Assembly (NCBI RefSeq): GCF_001583415.1
Contig: NZ_CP014475.1
Span: 4,526,001-4,590,000, forward strand
DNA: 64,000 nt
Reading direction: 5' to 3'
DNA from: Mycolicibacterium phlei
GTDB lineage: Bacteria > Actinomycetota > Actinomycetes > Mycobacteriales > Mycobacteriaceae
In this document: positions 25,162 through 33,746 of the stretch, piece by piece
Layout: the number at the start of each line of letters is the position of its first letter
Position numbering within the stretch: position 1 is the first letter of the stretch
Program-made: the position numbers and the translations under genes
The notes under the pieces: model-generated
Told to the model about the DNA's origin: nothing
Seen by the model: the letters and a program-made list of their open reading frames with translations, nothing else
The model's database searches: none

Positions 25162-26403
25162 GTGACGCACACCACTCCCGTCGTCCTCGACGACCTCGCC
25201 GAACCCCGCTTCCCCGCCGAGGTCCAGCCGATCCGCGACATGATGGCCGCGATGGCGCCGGACTGCCCCCTCGACGCCGACGTCCTGCACGCCAAGGCCC
25301 GCGCCGAGACCGGACTCGACGACTTCGGCCCCGACGACTACCGCGACCGTCTCGACGTGTATCTCGCTGCGCTGCACGAGATTCCGACGTTGCACCCGGC
25401 GGGTGTCGTCAACTTCCACGCACAGATCCTGCAGTGGCTGAAGAACCGGCTGCTGCTGACCGACTTGCTGACCCGCCACCCGGAGATCCACGACATCGAG
25501 CTGGTCGCGCCGGTGGTGATCGCGGGCCTGCCGCGTACCGGCACCACCCACCTGCACAACCTGCTGGCCGCCGGGCCGACGTTCCGCACGCTGCCGTACT
25601 GGGAGAGCAACGAGCCGTTCCCGCTGCCGTCGGAGGTCGGCGTCGAACCCGATCCCCGCCGCCTGCGGATGGACGCCGCGGTCGAGGTGATGAACGCGGT
25701 GATGCCGCACTTCGCGCTGATGCACGAGATGACGACCGACCACGTGCACGAGGAGATCCAGCTGCTGGCCAACGACTTCTCCTCGATGCTGTTCGAGACG
25801 CTCGGGCATGTCCCCCGCTGGCGCGACTACTACCTGTCCCACGACCAGACGCCGCACTACGAGAACCTGGCCACCCAGCTCAAGGCGCTGCAGTTTCTGC
25901 GCGGCGGGCGGCGGTGGCTGCTCAAGTCACCGCAGCACCTCGAGCAGCTGCCGGTGCTGAACCGGGTGTTCCCGGACGTCGTCGTGATCGTCACGCACCG
26001 CGAGCCGGTGCCGGTGGTGCTGTCGATGCTGGCGATGCTGACCTATTCGGCGCGGATGCACTGCAGCCCGGTGCCGGTCGACGAGATCGCCGCGTGCTGG
26101 ATCGACCGGCTGGAGCTGATGCTGGCCGCGCTGATGCGCGACCGCGACTCGATTCCCGCCGACCGCTCCATCGACGTCCGGTTCGACGATTTCATGGCCG
26201 ACGAACTCGGCACGGCGGCACGCATTTACGACCTCGCCGGGGAGACGATGACCGGCGAGACCCGCGCGGCGATCGCCGAGTACCTGGCCGGCCATCAGCG
26301 CGGCCGGCTGGGCCGGGTGGCGACGTCGGCGGAGATGTTCGGCCTCGATCCCGACGAACTGCAGCGCCGCTTCGCGCCGTACGCGGACCGCTTCCTGAAC
26401 TAG
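25162..26403 (+). CDS. Sulfotransferase family protein
   Basis: 413 residues. The 5'-phosphosulfate loop is AGLPRTGTTHLHN (about residues 120-132), and the 3'-phosphate strand-helix is VVVIVTHREPVPVVLS near 275; KSPQHLEQ is a common family motif. Mycobacteria carry many such proteins, some of which sulfate lipids or sterols with PAPS. GTG 25162 is the start nearest to the divergent promoter. Its stop overlaps the stop of the Clp-N gene. The acceptor is unknown. Confidence 0.88.
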   Translation: MTHTTPVVLDDLAEPRFPAEVQPIRDMMAAMAPDCPLDADVLHAKARAETGLDDFGPDDYRDRLDVYLAALHEIPTLHPAGVVNFHAQILQWLKNRLLLTDLLTRHPEIHDIELVAPVVIAGLPRTGTTHLHNLLAAGPTFRTLPYWESNEPFPLPSEVGVEPDPRRLRMDAAVEVMNAVMPHFALMHEMTTDHVHEEIQLLANDFSSMLFETLGHVPRWRDYYLSHDQTPHYENLATQLKALQFLRGGRRWLLKSPQHLEQLPVLNRVFPDVVVIVTHREPVPVVLSMLAMLTYSARMHCSPVPVDEIAACWIDRLELMLAALMRDRDSIPADRSIDVRFDDFMADELGTAARIYDLAGETMTGETRAAIAEYLAGHQRGRLGRVATSAEMFGLDPDELQRRFAPYADRFLN

Positions 26404-26957
26404 GCCGCGCGGTCGAGCAGCGCGACGACGTCGGCGCGCAGTCGCGCCGGATCGACATGCGCGGTAATGAGTTCCGTCGTCGCCGAATCGCCGCCGCGCA
26501 GGATTCCGAGCAGCACATGCTCGCAGTCGATCGTCGAATCCCGGTGCGCCACCGCCTCTCGCAGCGCGAGCTGGAGCGCCTTCTTCGCCGCCCGGGTGAA
26601 CGGGATATGGGTCCGTCGGCGACGCCGGGCCGGGGGCCGGGCCGTGTCCCACGCGTCCGGACCGAGGTTGCGCCGCACCGCGTCACGGATGGCGTACAGG
26701 TCGATCCCGATGCGCCGCAACGACTCCGCATCCTCCTCGAACAGATCGTCCGGGGACTCACGGGATTCGAGGTCCGCACGGACCGCCGTCACGGTCAGCC
26801 CGTGCGCGTCGAGAACCCGGGCCAGATCGCGGCCGGCCACCTGAAGGACGCCCACCAGCAGGTGCTCGGGCCGGATCTCCTCGGCCCCCAGTTCGTGCGC
26901 CTCCTCCTGGGCCAGCACCACGGCGATGCGGGCGTTGCGGGCGAAGCGCTCGAACAT
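26400..26957 (-). CDS. Clp N-terminal (double Clp-N) domain protein
   Basis: 185 residues: two Clp-N repeats, the first MFERFARNARIAVVLAQEEAHELGAEEIRPEHLLVGVL (1-38), the second FTRAAKKALQLALREAVAHRDSTIDCEHVLLGILRGG (about 115-150). There is no AAA+ ATPase domain, so it cannot be an unfoldase itself. Free Clp-N proteins may act as adaptors or stress sensors. ATG 26957 follows a GGAGGAG site inside the end of the HTH gene two bases upstream, so the pair is coupled. Confidence 0.88.
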   Translation of the reverse strand: MFERFARNARIAVVLAQEEAHELGAEEIRPEHLLVGVLQVAGRDLARVLDAHGLTVTAVRADLESRESPDDLFEEDAESLRRIGIDLYAIRDAVRRNLGPDAWDTARPPARRRRRTHIPFTRAAKKALQLALREAVAHRDSTIDCEHVLLGILRGGDSATTELITAHVDPARLRADVVALLDRAA

Positions 26958-26959
26958 CG

Positions 26960-27175
26960 TCAACTCCTCCGGTTGTACTTCTTGTGCACCGCCTGCCGGC
27001 TGAGACCCAGCGCTGCGGCGATGTCCTGCCAGCTCCAGCCGTGCGCGCGGGCGTTGGCCACCTGAATCGCCTCCAGTTGGTCCAGCAGCCGCCGGATCGC
27101 ATGCACGGCGTGCAGGCCGTCCGCGGGATCCGCGCTCGTCGCGAGCTCCCACGGGTCCGCCAACTGCTGGGTCAT
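26960..27175 (-). CDS. Small HTH DNA-binding protein partner of the Clp-N protein
   Basis: 71 residues: a helical N-terminus (HAVHAIRRLLDQLEAIQVANARAHG) and a C-terminal helix-turn-helix, WSWQDIAAALGLSRQAVHKKYNRR, of the sigma-70 region 4/homeodomain-like type. The protein lies directly upstream of the Clp-N gene. Three GTTGAC half-sites are present within 33 bp of its start, so autoregulation is likely, with the Clp-N partner possibly modulating its activity (inference). Confidence 0.82.
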   Translation of the reverse strand: MTQQLADPWELATSADPADGLHAVHAIRRLLDQLEAIQVANARAHGWSWQDIAAALGLSRQAVHKKYNRRS

Positions 27176-27177
27176 AC

Positions 27178-27208
27178 GTCAACCGTAGTTGACATCATTC
27201 CTGTTGAC
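27178..27208. promoter_or_regulatory. GTTGAC operator cluster upstream of the HTH/Clp-N operon
   Basis: GTCAAC-CGTA-GTTGAC is a perfect dyad at 27178-27193, three bases before the HTH start codon; a further GTTGAC lies at 27203-27208, 15 bp from the second half-site. The cluster would cover the promoter and leader of the HTH gene and part of the divergent moxR region. Confidence 0.6.
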
Positions 27209-27220
27209 AAGCGGTTGCGA

Positions 27221-27238
27221 ATACCCTGACCGGGGTAT
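27221..27238. promoter_or_regulatory. Dyad ATACCC-N6-GGGTAT upstream of moxR
   Basis: A perfect 6-bp inverted repeat with six bases between the arms, 34 bases before the moxR start. It resembles the TACCC/GGGTA dyads of copper repressors of the CsoR/RicR type, although I recall those having a five-base spacer. It could equally be a leader hairpin. Confidence 0.35.
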
Positions 27239-27271
27239 CCGCAGCCGGCAGTCGGACACAGGGAGCAGCAA

Positions 27272-28273
27272 TTGACCGCAGCACGGGCCACGCTCGACCG
27301 GAACGACCTGGCGCAGGCGCAACGGATCGTCGGCGCCATCTCCGAGGCGTTCTCGGCGAAGGTGGTCGGCCAGGAGAACCTGCGCGAATCGCTGCTGATC
27401 GGGCTGCTCACCGGCGGCCACATCCTCATCGAGAGCGTTCCCGGCCTGGCCAAGACGACCGCGGCGCGCGTCGTCGCCGACGCCATCGACGGCGGGTTCC
27501 GCCGCATCCAGTGCACGCCCGACCTGCTGCCCAGCGACATCATCGGCACCCAGATCTACGAGGCGGCGACCAACTCGTTCGTCACCCAGCTGGGCCCGGT
27601 GCACACCAACATCGTGCTGCTCGACGAGATCAACCGCTCCAGCGCCAAGACCCAGAGCGCGATGCTCGAGGCGATGGAGGAACGCCAGACCACCATCGCA
27701 GGCACCGAGTACCCGATCCCGGAGCCGTTCCTGGTCATCGCCACCCAGAACCCCGTCGACCAGGAGGGCACCTATCCGCTGTCGGAGGCGCAGACCGACC
27801 GGTTCATGCTCAAGGACATCGTCGCCTACCCCACCCCCGAGCAGGAGGTGGAGATGATGGCCCGGATGGACGCCGGGCTCTACGACAGGGCGCACCGCAG
27901 CCGCCCGGTCGCCGGCCTCGACGATGTGCGCTGGCTGCAACAGGTGGTGCGCCACGTCCACATGGACCGCGCCCTCGTGCTCTACGCCAGCCAACTGGTC
28001 ACCGTCACCCGCGAACCCGACAGACACCTGCCCCGCCAACTGGCCCGGCTCATCGAGTACGGGGCCAGCCCGCGCGCCACCATCGCGTTCTGCAACGCGG
28101 CGCGGGCGCTGGCACTGCTGTCCGGCCGCGGCCACGTCATCCCCGGCGACATCGCGCATCTGGCGCACCGCGTACTGCGGCACCGGCTCATCCTCGGATT
28201 CGAGGCGGCCGGCGCCAACATCACCCCCGAGATGGTCATCGACGCGGTGCTGCAAGCGGTTCGAGTCCCGTAG
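27272..28273 (+). CDS. MoxR-type AAA+ ATPase
   Basis: 333 residues. Walker A SVPGLAKTT (Lys61), Walker B IVLLDEINRSS (Asp118-Glu119), sensor 1 in VIATQNPVDQEGTYPLSEAQ and the lid domain at the C-terminus are all in place. MoxR ATPases act with VWA proteins as chaperones that mature enzymes or remodel envelope complexes. The start is a TTG at 27272 behind a GGGAGCAG site. It leads six genes; DUF58 follows after seven bases. Confidence 0.92.
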   Translation: MTAARATLDRNDLAQAQRIVGAISEAFSAKVVGQENLRESLLIGLLTGGHILIESVPGLAKTTAARVVADAIDGGFRRIQCTPDLLPSDIIGTQIYEAATNSFVTQLGPVHTNIVLLDEINRSSAKTQSAMLEAMEERQTTIAGTEYPIPEPFLVIATQNPVDQEGTYPLSEAQTDRFMLKDIVAYPTPEQEVEMMARMDAGLYDRAHRSRPVAGLDDVRWLQQVVRHVHMDRALVLYASQLVTVTREPDRHLPRQLARLIEYGASPRATIAFCNAARALALLSGRGHVIPGDIAHLAHRVLRHRLILGFEAAGANITPEMVIDAVLQAVRVP

Positions 28274-28280
28274 CACCGCG

Positions 28281-29141
28281 ATGGGCAAACATCTCACCGC
28301 CGCCCGGCGGTACTTCGGCACCGACACCCGCGGCATGCTCGAGGGCGGTCGCTACGCGCTGCTGCACACCCGCAGCCTGGAGTTCGACGACCTGCGACCC
28401 TACGTGCCCGGCGACGACGTCCGCGACATCGACTGGAAGGCCTCGGCCCGCTCCGGCCAGGTGCTGATCAAACGCTTCGTCTCCGAGAAGCACCACAAGG
28501 TCCTGCTGGTCGGCGACGCGGGCCGCAACATGTCCGCGCTGTCTCCCAGCGGAGAGCTGAAACATGATGTGGCGGTGCATATCCTGGGCGCGATCGGGTT
28601 GATCACACTGGGCCGCGCCGACCAGATCGGCATGGTGTTCGGCGACGCCCGCGGCAGCGTCAACATCGGCCAGCGCCGCGGTGAGACCCACATCGAGTCG
28701 ATGCTGCACCGCTACTACACGCACACCACCACCGACAGCGGTCCCAGCGATATCGTGGGTCAACTGGACTATGTGGCAACGCATTACCGACATCCGATGC
28801 TGCTGGTCGTGGTCTCCGACGAGCCCGAGGTCGACGACCGGCTGACCGAGGCGGTCCGCCTGCTGCGCGCCCGCCACGACATGATGTGGGCCAGCGTGTC
28901 GGACATGCCCGCCGTCGGTGAGCAGCCCGGATACGACGTCGCCACCGGCCGGTACGTGTACGACGCCGCCACGCTGGGCCCGCGCGTACTGGCGGCGTAC
29001 CGTCGTGCCGAACAGCAGCGGACTCAGCGCCTCGACGAGTTCATGGCCGTCAACGCCGTCCCGCACGTCCGGGTCGCCGCCAGCACCGAGATCCGCTCCC
29101 GGCTCGTCGAACTGACCGAGGTGTTCGCCCGTGCAGGATGA
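28281..29141 (+). CDS. DUF58 domain protein
   Basis: 286 residues. The DUF58 core LRPYVPGDDVRDIDWKASARSGQVLIKRFVSEKH (about residues 37-70) is clear, followed by a VWA-like strand VLLVGDAGRNMSA. DUF58 proteins are regular partners of MoxR ATPases. ATG 28281 is the start; the longer frame from 27924 runs through moxR. Its end overlaps the next gene by 11 bases. Confidence 0.9.
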   Translation: MGKHLTAARRYFGTDTRGMLEGGRYALLHTRSLEFDDLRPYVPGDDVRDIDWKASARSGQVLIKRFVSEKHHKVLLVGDAGRNMSALSPSGELKHDVAVHILGAIGLITLGRADQIGMVFGDARGSVNIGQRRGETHIESMLHRYYTHTTTDSGPSDIVGQLDYVATHYRHPMLLVVVSDEPEVDDRLTEAVRLLRARHDMMWASVSDMPAVGEQPGYDVATGRYVYDAATLGPRVLAAYRRAEQQRTQRLDEFMAVNAVPHVRVAASTEIRSRLVELTEVFARAG

Positions 29142-29604
29142 TCTGTTGCGGTTCGTCAGCGGCCCGATGCCGTACTCGACGGCGTGGCTGTGGTGGGGGC
29201 TGCTGTTGCTGCTCGGCGTGTCCGCTTGGTGTGCAGGGGTTTTCGTGTGGACGCTGCCGTCGGAGCGGTTGCGTCGGCTGCCCGTCGCGCGGACGGTGCA
29301 CGCCAGGCTGCTGCGCCGCCGCTTCGCCCGTGCGGTCCGCCGGATCACGGCCCGCCACCGCGCCGGTGAGCTCACCGCGGCCGAGGCCGCCGCCGCGATG
29401 AGCCGCACTCTGCGCAGCTTCCTGCACCAGGCCACCGGGATCCGCGCGCAGTACCTGCACCTCGACGCGATCGCGGCCGGTGAGCTGGCGGCGGCCGCAC
29501 CGGTGCTCGCCGCGCTCGACGATGCCCAGTTCAACGCCGGCTCGCCGGTGGCGGTCACCGACGTCGGCGCCGAGACCGAGGAGCTGATCCGCTCGTGGCC
29601 CTGA
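29131..29604 (+). CDS. Membrane protein of the MoxR operon
   Basis: 157 residues: one N-terminal membrane helix (about 18-42), then a basic linker rich in Arg and a helical cytosolic part (AGELTAAEAAAAMSRTLRSFLHQATGI). Start GTG 29131 overlaps the DUF58 stop. The position matches the DUF4381-like membrane genes in MoxR-VWA operons, though no direct domain call is made. It probably tethers the complex to the membrane. Confidence 0.78.
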   Translation: MQDDLLRFVSGPMPYSTAWLWWGLLLLLGVSAWCAGVFVWTLPSERLRRLPVARTVHARLLRRRFARAVRRITARHRAGELTAAEAAAAMSRTLRSFLHQATGIRAQYLHLDAIAAGELAAAAPVLAALDDAQFNAGSPVAVTDVGAETEELIRSWP

Positions 29605-30578
29605 GCTGGTGGCCGGTCGCGGTCGTCGGGTTCGCCTGTCTGGCAGGCGCACTCGTGCTGGCGCTGCTGCCGTCGACCCGGCAGCGGCAACGGCAGCGGC
29701 GCCCGCTGGCCAACACCGCGCGGCTCACCCGGCTGCCGGAGTACGCCAGGATCGTGCGCGCCCGCACGATGTCGATGCTGGTGACGATCGCGCTGCTGGT
29801 GCTGCTGTTCGCCGCCGCGGTGCTGGCCGGCGCCCGGCCGAGCGGGTTGTGGTGGTCGGTGCAGGCCGGCGAGCCGGCCGAGGACATCATGCTGTGCGTC
29901 GGGGCGCCGGTCACCGACCCCGTCACCGCGGAGTTTCTGACCTACTTCGCCGAGCAGGCCCGCACCTACGGGCCCGAGCGCATCGGCCTGACCTCGACCA
30001 ACCGTCGCGTCATCCCGCTCACCCGCGACCACCAGTTCGCCGTCGAAAAGCTCGGCGACGCAGCCGAACTCGCCACGATCCCAGACGACGACGCCCGGCT
30101 ACCCGCGAGAATGAGAGCGTTCACCGCGCCGGTGACCTACGTCGACTACGCCGCCAGCGCCGCCGACGTGCTCGCGCTGTGCCTGACCGGGTTCCCAACC
30201 GACGATCCCGCCGGGGACCGCCGCCGCTCCCTGATCTACCTCGGCCCCGGCGACCTGCGCGCCCCCGATGAGACCCGGCCCGCGCTGTTCACCGACCAGC
30301 AGGTCATCGACCTGGCCGGCGAGCGCGGCGTGCAGGTCAACGCGCTGGTGTCGTCACCCGGGTCGGTGAAGGACATCGCGCAGGCGACCTTCGGGCGCTA
30401 CGCGCCGATCGGCCCGGACCTGGCCACCCAGCTCGACGGGATCCGCGCGCATCCGCCCGACGCCGAACAGACGACCACCGCCGTCGGGTTCCGCGGCGAC
30501 GATCCGACTCTGCCGCTGGCGGTGGGTGTCGTCGCGGCGGTGCTGCTGTGCCTGGCACTGGTGGTGTTGCGGCGATGA
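29595..30578 (+). CDS. Membrane protein with a degenerate VWA-like domain
   Basis: 327 residues with membrane helices at about 4-25, 57-80 and 302-325, framing a soluble domain of about 220 residues as in BatA/BatB-type proteins. The soluble part (IMLCVGAPVTDPVTAEFLTYFAEQARTYGPERIGL) has the alternating strand/helix order of a VWA domain but no DxSxS motif. It may be a scaffold partner of the next gene product. GTG start overlaps the previous gene by ten bases. Confidence 0.72.
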   Translation: MALSWWPVAVVGFACLAGALVLALLPSTRQRQRQRRPLANTARLTRLPEYARIVRARTMSMLVTIALLVLLFAAAVLAGARPSGLWWSVQAGEPAEDIMLCVGAPVTDPVTAEFLTYFAEQARTYGPERIGLTSTNRRVIPLTRDHQFAVEKLGDAAELATIPDDDARLPARMRAFTAPVTYVDYAASAADVLALCLTGFPTDDPAGDRRRSLIYLGPGDLRAPDETRPALFTDQQVIDLAGERGVQVNALVSSPGSVKDIAQATFGRYAPIGPDLATQLDGIRAHPPDAEQTTTAVGFRGDDPTLPLAVGVVAAVLLCLALVVLRR

Positions 30579-31456
30579 CGTTCTCCCCCGTCGTACCCGG
30601 AGTGCTGCTGCTGGCCGCCGCGGCCGTGGTGATCCTGCTGCGGCTGCTGACCATGTGGCGGCTGGCGGGCCGCCCGGGCCAGGGCTGGTCGACGGTCGGG
30701 CGGTGGTCGGGCCTGACGCTGGCGGTGGCGCTGCTGCTGATCGCGGCGGCCCGCCCGGCACTGGGCAGCGGCGCGGCGCCGACGACGGCCGACGAGGACG
30801 CCGCCGTGCCCAACGTCTTCCTGGTGGTCGACCGGTCGTCGGACGTCGCCGCTATCCGCGACGACGCCACCGCCCTGCTCGACCGCTACCCGCAGTCGCG
30901 CTTCGCGCTGATCACCTTCGCCGCCCGGCCGTCGCTGGACTGGCCGCTGTCACCTGACAACTGGAGCCTGCGCCCCGTGATCGCCGGGCTCACGCCGCTG
31001 CCGCCCGATCCGGCGGTCAACGCCGCCGCGGCCGCCAACGTTCTGCGCTATCAGCTGATCGCGGCTGGACAGCGCAATCCGCGCGCACAAAACCTGGTGT
31101 TCTACTTCGGGTCGGGCGCCCCCGGATCGCCTGCGCCGCAGGGCCGGTTCGACCCGGTGGCCGGTTCGGTGGACGCCGGCGCGGTGTTCGGATACGGCAC
31201 CGACCGCGACGACGACCGGTTGCGGGGCGTCGCCGAACAACTCGGCCTGCCCTACCAGATCCGCGACCCGGCACAACCCCTGCAGACCCCGGAGGCCGCC
31301 GCGGCGCTGCCGGACCAACCGGCGCCGGTCAAACCCGACCGCACCGACCTGTACTGGGTGTTCACCCTGGTCGCCGCCGTGCTGCTGCTGTTCGAGATCT
31401 ACCTGACCGTGCGCGAGTACCGCCGGGCGGCGCGCCGGGAGGTGGTGGCGCGATGA
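30575..31456 (+). CDS. VWA-like membrane protein with degenerate MIDAS
   Basis: 293 residues; helices at about 6-24, 46-62 and near 265-285 frame a VWA-like domain. The MIDAS region reads VFLVVDRSSDVAAI, so Asp and the first Ser of DxSxS are kept but the second Ser is Asp, and metal binding is doubtful. The strand RFALITFAARP matches VWA strand 3. Its ATG overlaps the previous stop (ATGA). Probably BatA/BatB-like in the MoxR complex. Confidence 0.8.
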   Translation: MTFSPVVPGVLLLAAAAVVILLRLLTMWRLAGRPGQGWSTVGRWSGLTLAVALLLIAAARPALGSGAAPTTADEDAAVPNVFLVVDRSSDVAAIRDDATALLDRYPQSRFALITFAARPSLDWPLSPDNWSLRPVIAGLTPLPPDPAVNAAAAANVLRYQLIAAGQRNPRAQNLVFYFGSGAPGSPAPQGRFDPVAGSVDAGAVFGYGTDRDDDRLRGVAEQLGLPYQIRDPAQPLQTPEAAAALPDQPAPVKPDRTDLYWVFTLVAAVLLLFEIYLTVREYRRAARREVVAR

Positions 31457-32157
31457 CGCGCCGTACGCGGCTGCGCCGCCGCCTGCTGATCGCGTCCGCA
31501 CCCGTCGTCCTGGTCGCGCTGCTGGCCGCGGCGAAGCTGATCTCCGTTGTGCTGGCTGGGCATTCGGCGGTGGCCGGCTTCGCCGCACGCGACAGCGACG
31601 CGCTGCGCGGCGCCGTCGCGACCATGCAGTGGCTCAACGTCGTCGAACCGGCGAAGGCCCCGTTCGCCGCGGGCACGCTGGCCGTGCTGGAAAACCGGTT
31701 AGCCGACGCCGACACGCAGTTCAGCACCGCACTGCAGCGCACCCCGCCCGCTCAGCAGTGCCCGGTGCTGGTCAACCTCGAACTCGTCCGCGAGCGGCAG
31801 GGCGACATCGACGCGTGGGAGAACCGGCCGGACGCCGCCCGCGAGCGCTACCTGCGCGCGCTGGACCTGGTGACGTCCGCGCCGCCGGGGTGCTTCGGGG
31901 GCAACGACGACTCCGACGAGCAGCGGCGCGCGGTGCGTGCCGACGCGGCGGCGCGGCTGATGGCCAAACTCGACGGGCTCGACGATCCCCCACCGCCCCC
32001 ACCGGCGGCCGCACCACCACCGCCGCCTGTCGCGGCGCCGCCGCCCGCCGGGGTGGCGCCGGACGACCCGGACCCGGTCGAGCGGCGGCTGGACCCGGGT
32101 GCCGGTGACCCGCTGGAGCGGCTGCGGCAGGTGCTCGCCGACTCGGCCGCCAGCTAG
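31453..32157 (+). CDS. Membrane-anchored TPR-like protein, last gene of the MoxR operon
   Basis: 234 residues: an N-terminal helix anchor (LLIASAPVVLVALLAAAKLISVVL), then helical repeats resembling TPRs (ENRLADADTQFSTALQRTPPAQQCPVLVNLELVRERQGD and NRPDAARERYLRALDLV), and a proline/alanine-rich tail. TPR proteins occur as the Bat/Aer partner in other MoxR operons. ATGA overlap with the previous gene. The last base pairs overlap the convergent SnoaL-like gene. Confidence 0.78.
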   Translation: MTRRTRLRRRLLIASAPVVLVALLAAAKLISVVLAGHSAVAGFAARDSDALRGAVATMQWLNVVEPAKAPFAAGTLAVLENRLADADTQFSTALQRTPPAQQCPVLVNLELVRERQGDIDAWENRPDAARERYLRALDLVTSAPPGCFGGNDDSDEQRRAVRADAAARLMAKLDGLDDPPPPPPAAAPPPPPVAAPPPAGVAPDDPDPVERRLDPGAGDPLERLRQVLADSAAS

Positions 32158-32498
32158 CCGGTCGCGGTGCTGGTCCAGTACTCGGCGATGCGACCGTTGG
32201 CAATCCGCAGGATGTCGTTGCCGGTGAACCGTTTCGGACCGTCCTTGGCCGCGCCGGTACCGATCCAGCGGGCCGCGAGCAGGTCGCCGTCGAAGAACGG
32301 CTCGACCTCGATGACGAACTTCAGGTCGGCGAACATCTTCTGCGTCTCGCCGACGACCTCCTGCAGCTCGTTCGGTCCACGTACCTCTCGCCCCGGCCAA
32401 TGGCCGACGAAGTCCTCGGTCACCAATTCGGCCGCGACGGGTTCTCCCGCCCACAGCTCGTTCAACCAGCGTCCATATAGGGTCTTGGGAGAGGTCAT
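32154..32498 (-). CDS. SnoaL-like/NTF2-like small protein
   Basis: 114 residues with the cone-shaped NTF2 fold pattern: LWAGEPVAAELVTEDFVGHWPGREVRGPNEL, then FADLKFVIEVEPFFDGDLLAARWIGTG and ILRIANGRIAEYWTS. Members are isomerases, dehydratases or ligand-binding proteins. Single gene with about 200 bp of upstream DNA that holds no gene. The role is unknown. Confidence 0.78.
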   Translation of the reverse strand: MTSPKTLYGRWLNELWAGEPVAAELVTEDFVGHWPGREVRGPNELQEVVGETQKMFADLKFVIEVEPFFDGDLLAARWIGTGAAKDGPKRFTGNDILRIANGRIAEYWTSTATG

Positions 32499-32702
32499 GA
32501 CCGTTACTTACCCGGCGAAAAGTCCGGATGCAATCCACCGTCCCGACCCGCCTGCGAGGCAGCACAACCCCTGTCGGTTGCTGGAATCGCGGCCCTTTCG
32601 GAAAAGCCGCACTTCCGCACCCGTCACGCGCTGGGCGGAAAATCTGCTGGGAGCGTCAATCTCTTAGCTGACGCCGCTGCGCGTTATCCGGTAACGACTT
32701 GG
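32499..32702. other. Intergenic region without a recognised gene
   Basis: 204 bp between the SnoaL-like gene (promoter side) and the 3' end of the aminotransferase gene. Both flanking genes are on the minus strand. I see no convincing ORF, hairpin or repeat; it should hold the SnoaL-like gene's promoter. Confidence 0.5.
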
Positions 32703-33746
32703 TCACCCCAGTGCCGCGAGTAACGCGTCGACATCGGAGTCGTCGTTGTACAGGTGAAAGCCCACCCGCACCGCGCCCGCGCGCACCGACGCGCGCACCC
32801 CGGCGGCGGCGAGCCGGTCGGCCGCGCCGTCGATGGGCAGCGACACGATCGCCGACGGGTGCGGCGGCAGACCCAGCGCGCCGCGCACCCGGTCGACCAG
32901 CCCGACGGCGTGACGCTCGACGGCGGCACGGTCCAGCGAGGCCAGCCAGGGCAGCGTGTGGGCGGCGCCGAGCACGCTGAACCACGTCGGCGACAGGTTG
33001 AAACGGCGGGCGTCGGCGGCCAGCCGCAGCGGCAGGCCGTAGATCGACTGCCACGGGTCCTCGCCGGCGAACCAGTTGGCCGTGTGCGGGGTCATCAGCC
33101 GGCTCATCCGGTCGCTCACCGACATCATCGCGGTGCCGCGCGGCGCCAGCAGCCACTTGTACACGGCGGCGACGGTGACGTCGGCCCAATCCACGTCGAG
33201 GTTCATCCACCCTGCCGCCTGGGTGATGTCGATGACGGTCAGGGTGTCGGCGCCGTCGAGGGTGCGGCGCAACGCCGCGGTGTCCAGCACGGCGCCGGTG
33301 GCCGACTGCACCAGGCTGACCGCGACCACGTCGTAGCGGTCGGCGGTGGCGACCAGTTCGTCGGCGGGCACCTCGGTGACCGTCACACCGCGGCCGGTCT
33401 GCGCGGCGAACGGAAACGTCGTGCTGGTGAACTCACCGGGTACGACGGCGACCCGGCTGTCGTCCGGGATCGCGGCCGCCACCAACCCGAGCATCCCGGA
33501 GACCGAGCTGCCCATCGCCACCGACGCCACCGGCACCCCGGCCAGCGCCGCGTAGCCCGTCCTGGCGGCCCGGGTGTGCTCGTCGAAGGCGGGTACGTCG
33601 AGTGTCCCGGCCCGCCAGTGGGCGATGCAGTCGTGCAACGCGTCGACGACGGACTCGGGCGGCAGGCCGTAGGTGGGGCTGTTCAGAAAGCCTGCGGCGC
33701 CGGCGAACTTTGCTCCGAAGGCCTCGCGGACGTCGGCTGACGTCAT
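32703..33746 (-). CDS. PLP-dependent class V aminotransferase family protein
   Basis: 347 residues. The class V fold shows in FLNSPTYGLPPESVVDAL, VVAVSLVQSATGAVLDTAAL (Gln and Thr near the ring), VIDITQAAGWMNLDVDW (Asp) and AAVYKWLLAPRGTAMM with the PLP lysine. Relatives are cysteine desulfurases, kynureninases and isopenicillin N epimerase-like enzymes; it is short and lacks a clear desulfurase cysteine loop. ATG 33746 overlaps the upstream DUF4229 stop (ATGA). Confidence 0.83.
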   Translation of the reverse strand: MTSADVREAFGAKFAGAAGFLNSPTYGLPPESVVDALHDCIAHWRAGTLDVPAFDEHTRAARTGYAALAGVPVASVAMGSSVSGMLGLVAAAIPDDSRVAVVPGEFTSTTFPFAAQTGRGVTVTEVPADELVATADRYDVVAVSLVQSATGAVLDTAALRRTLDGADTLTVIDITQAAGWMNLDVDWADVTVAAVYKWLLAPRGTAMMSVSDRMSRLMTPHTANWFAGEDPWQSIYGLPLRLAADARRFNLSPTWFSVLGAAHTLPWLASLDRAAVERHAVGLVDRVRGALGLPPHPSAIVSLPIDGAADRLAAAGVRASVRAGAVRVGFHLYNDDSDVDALLAALG

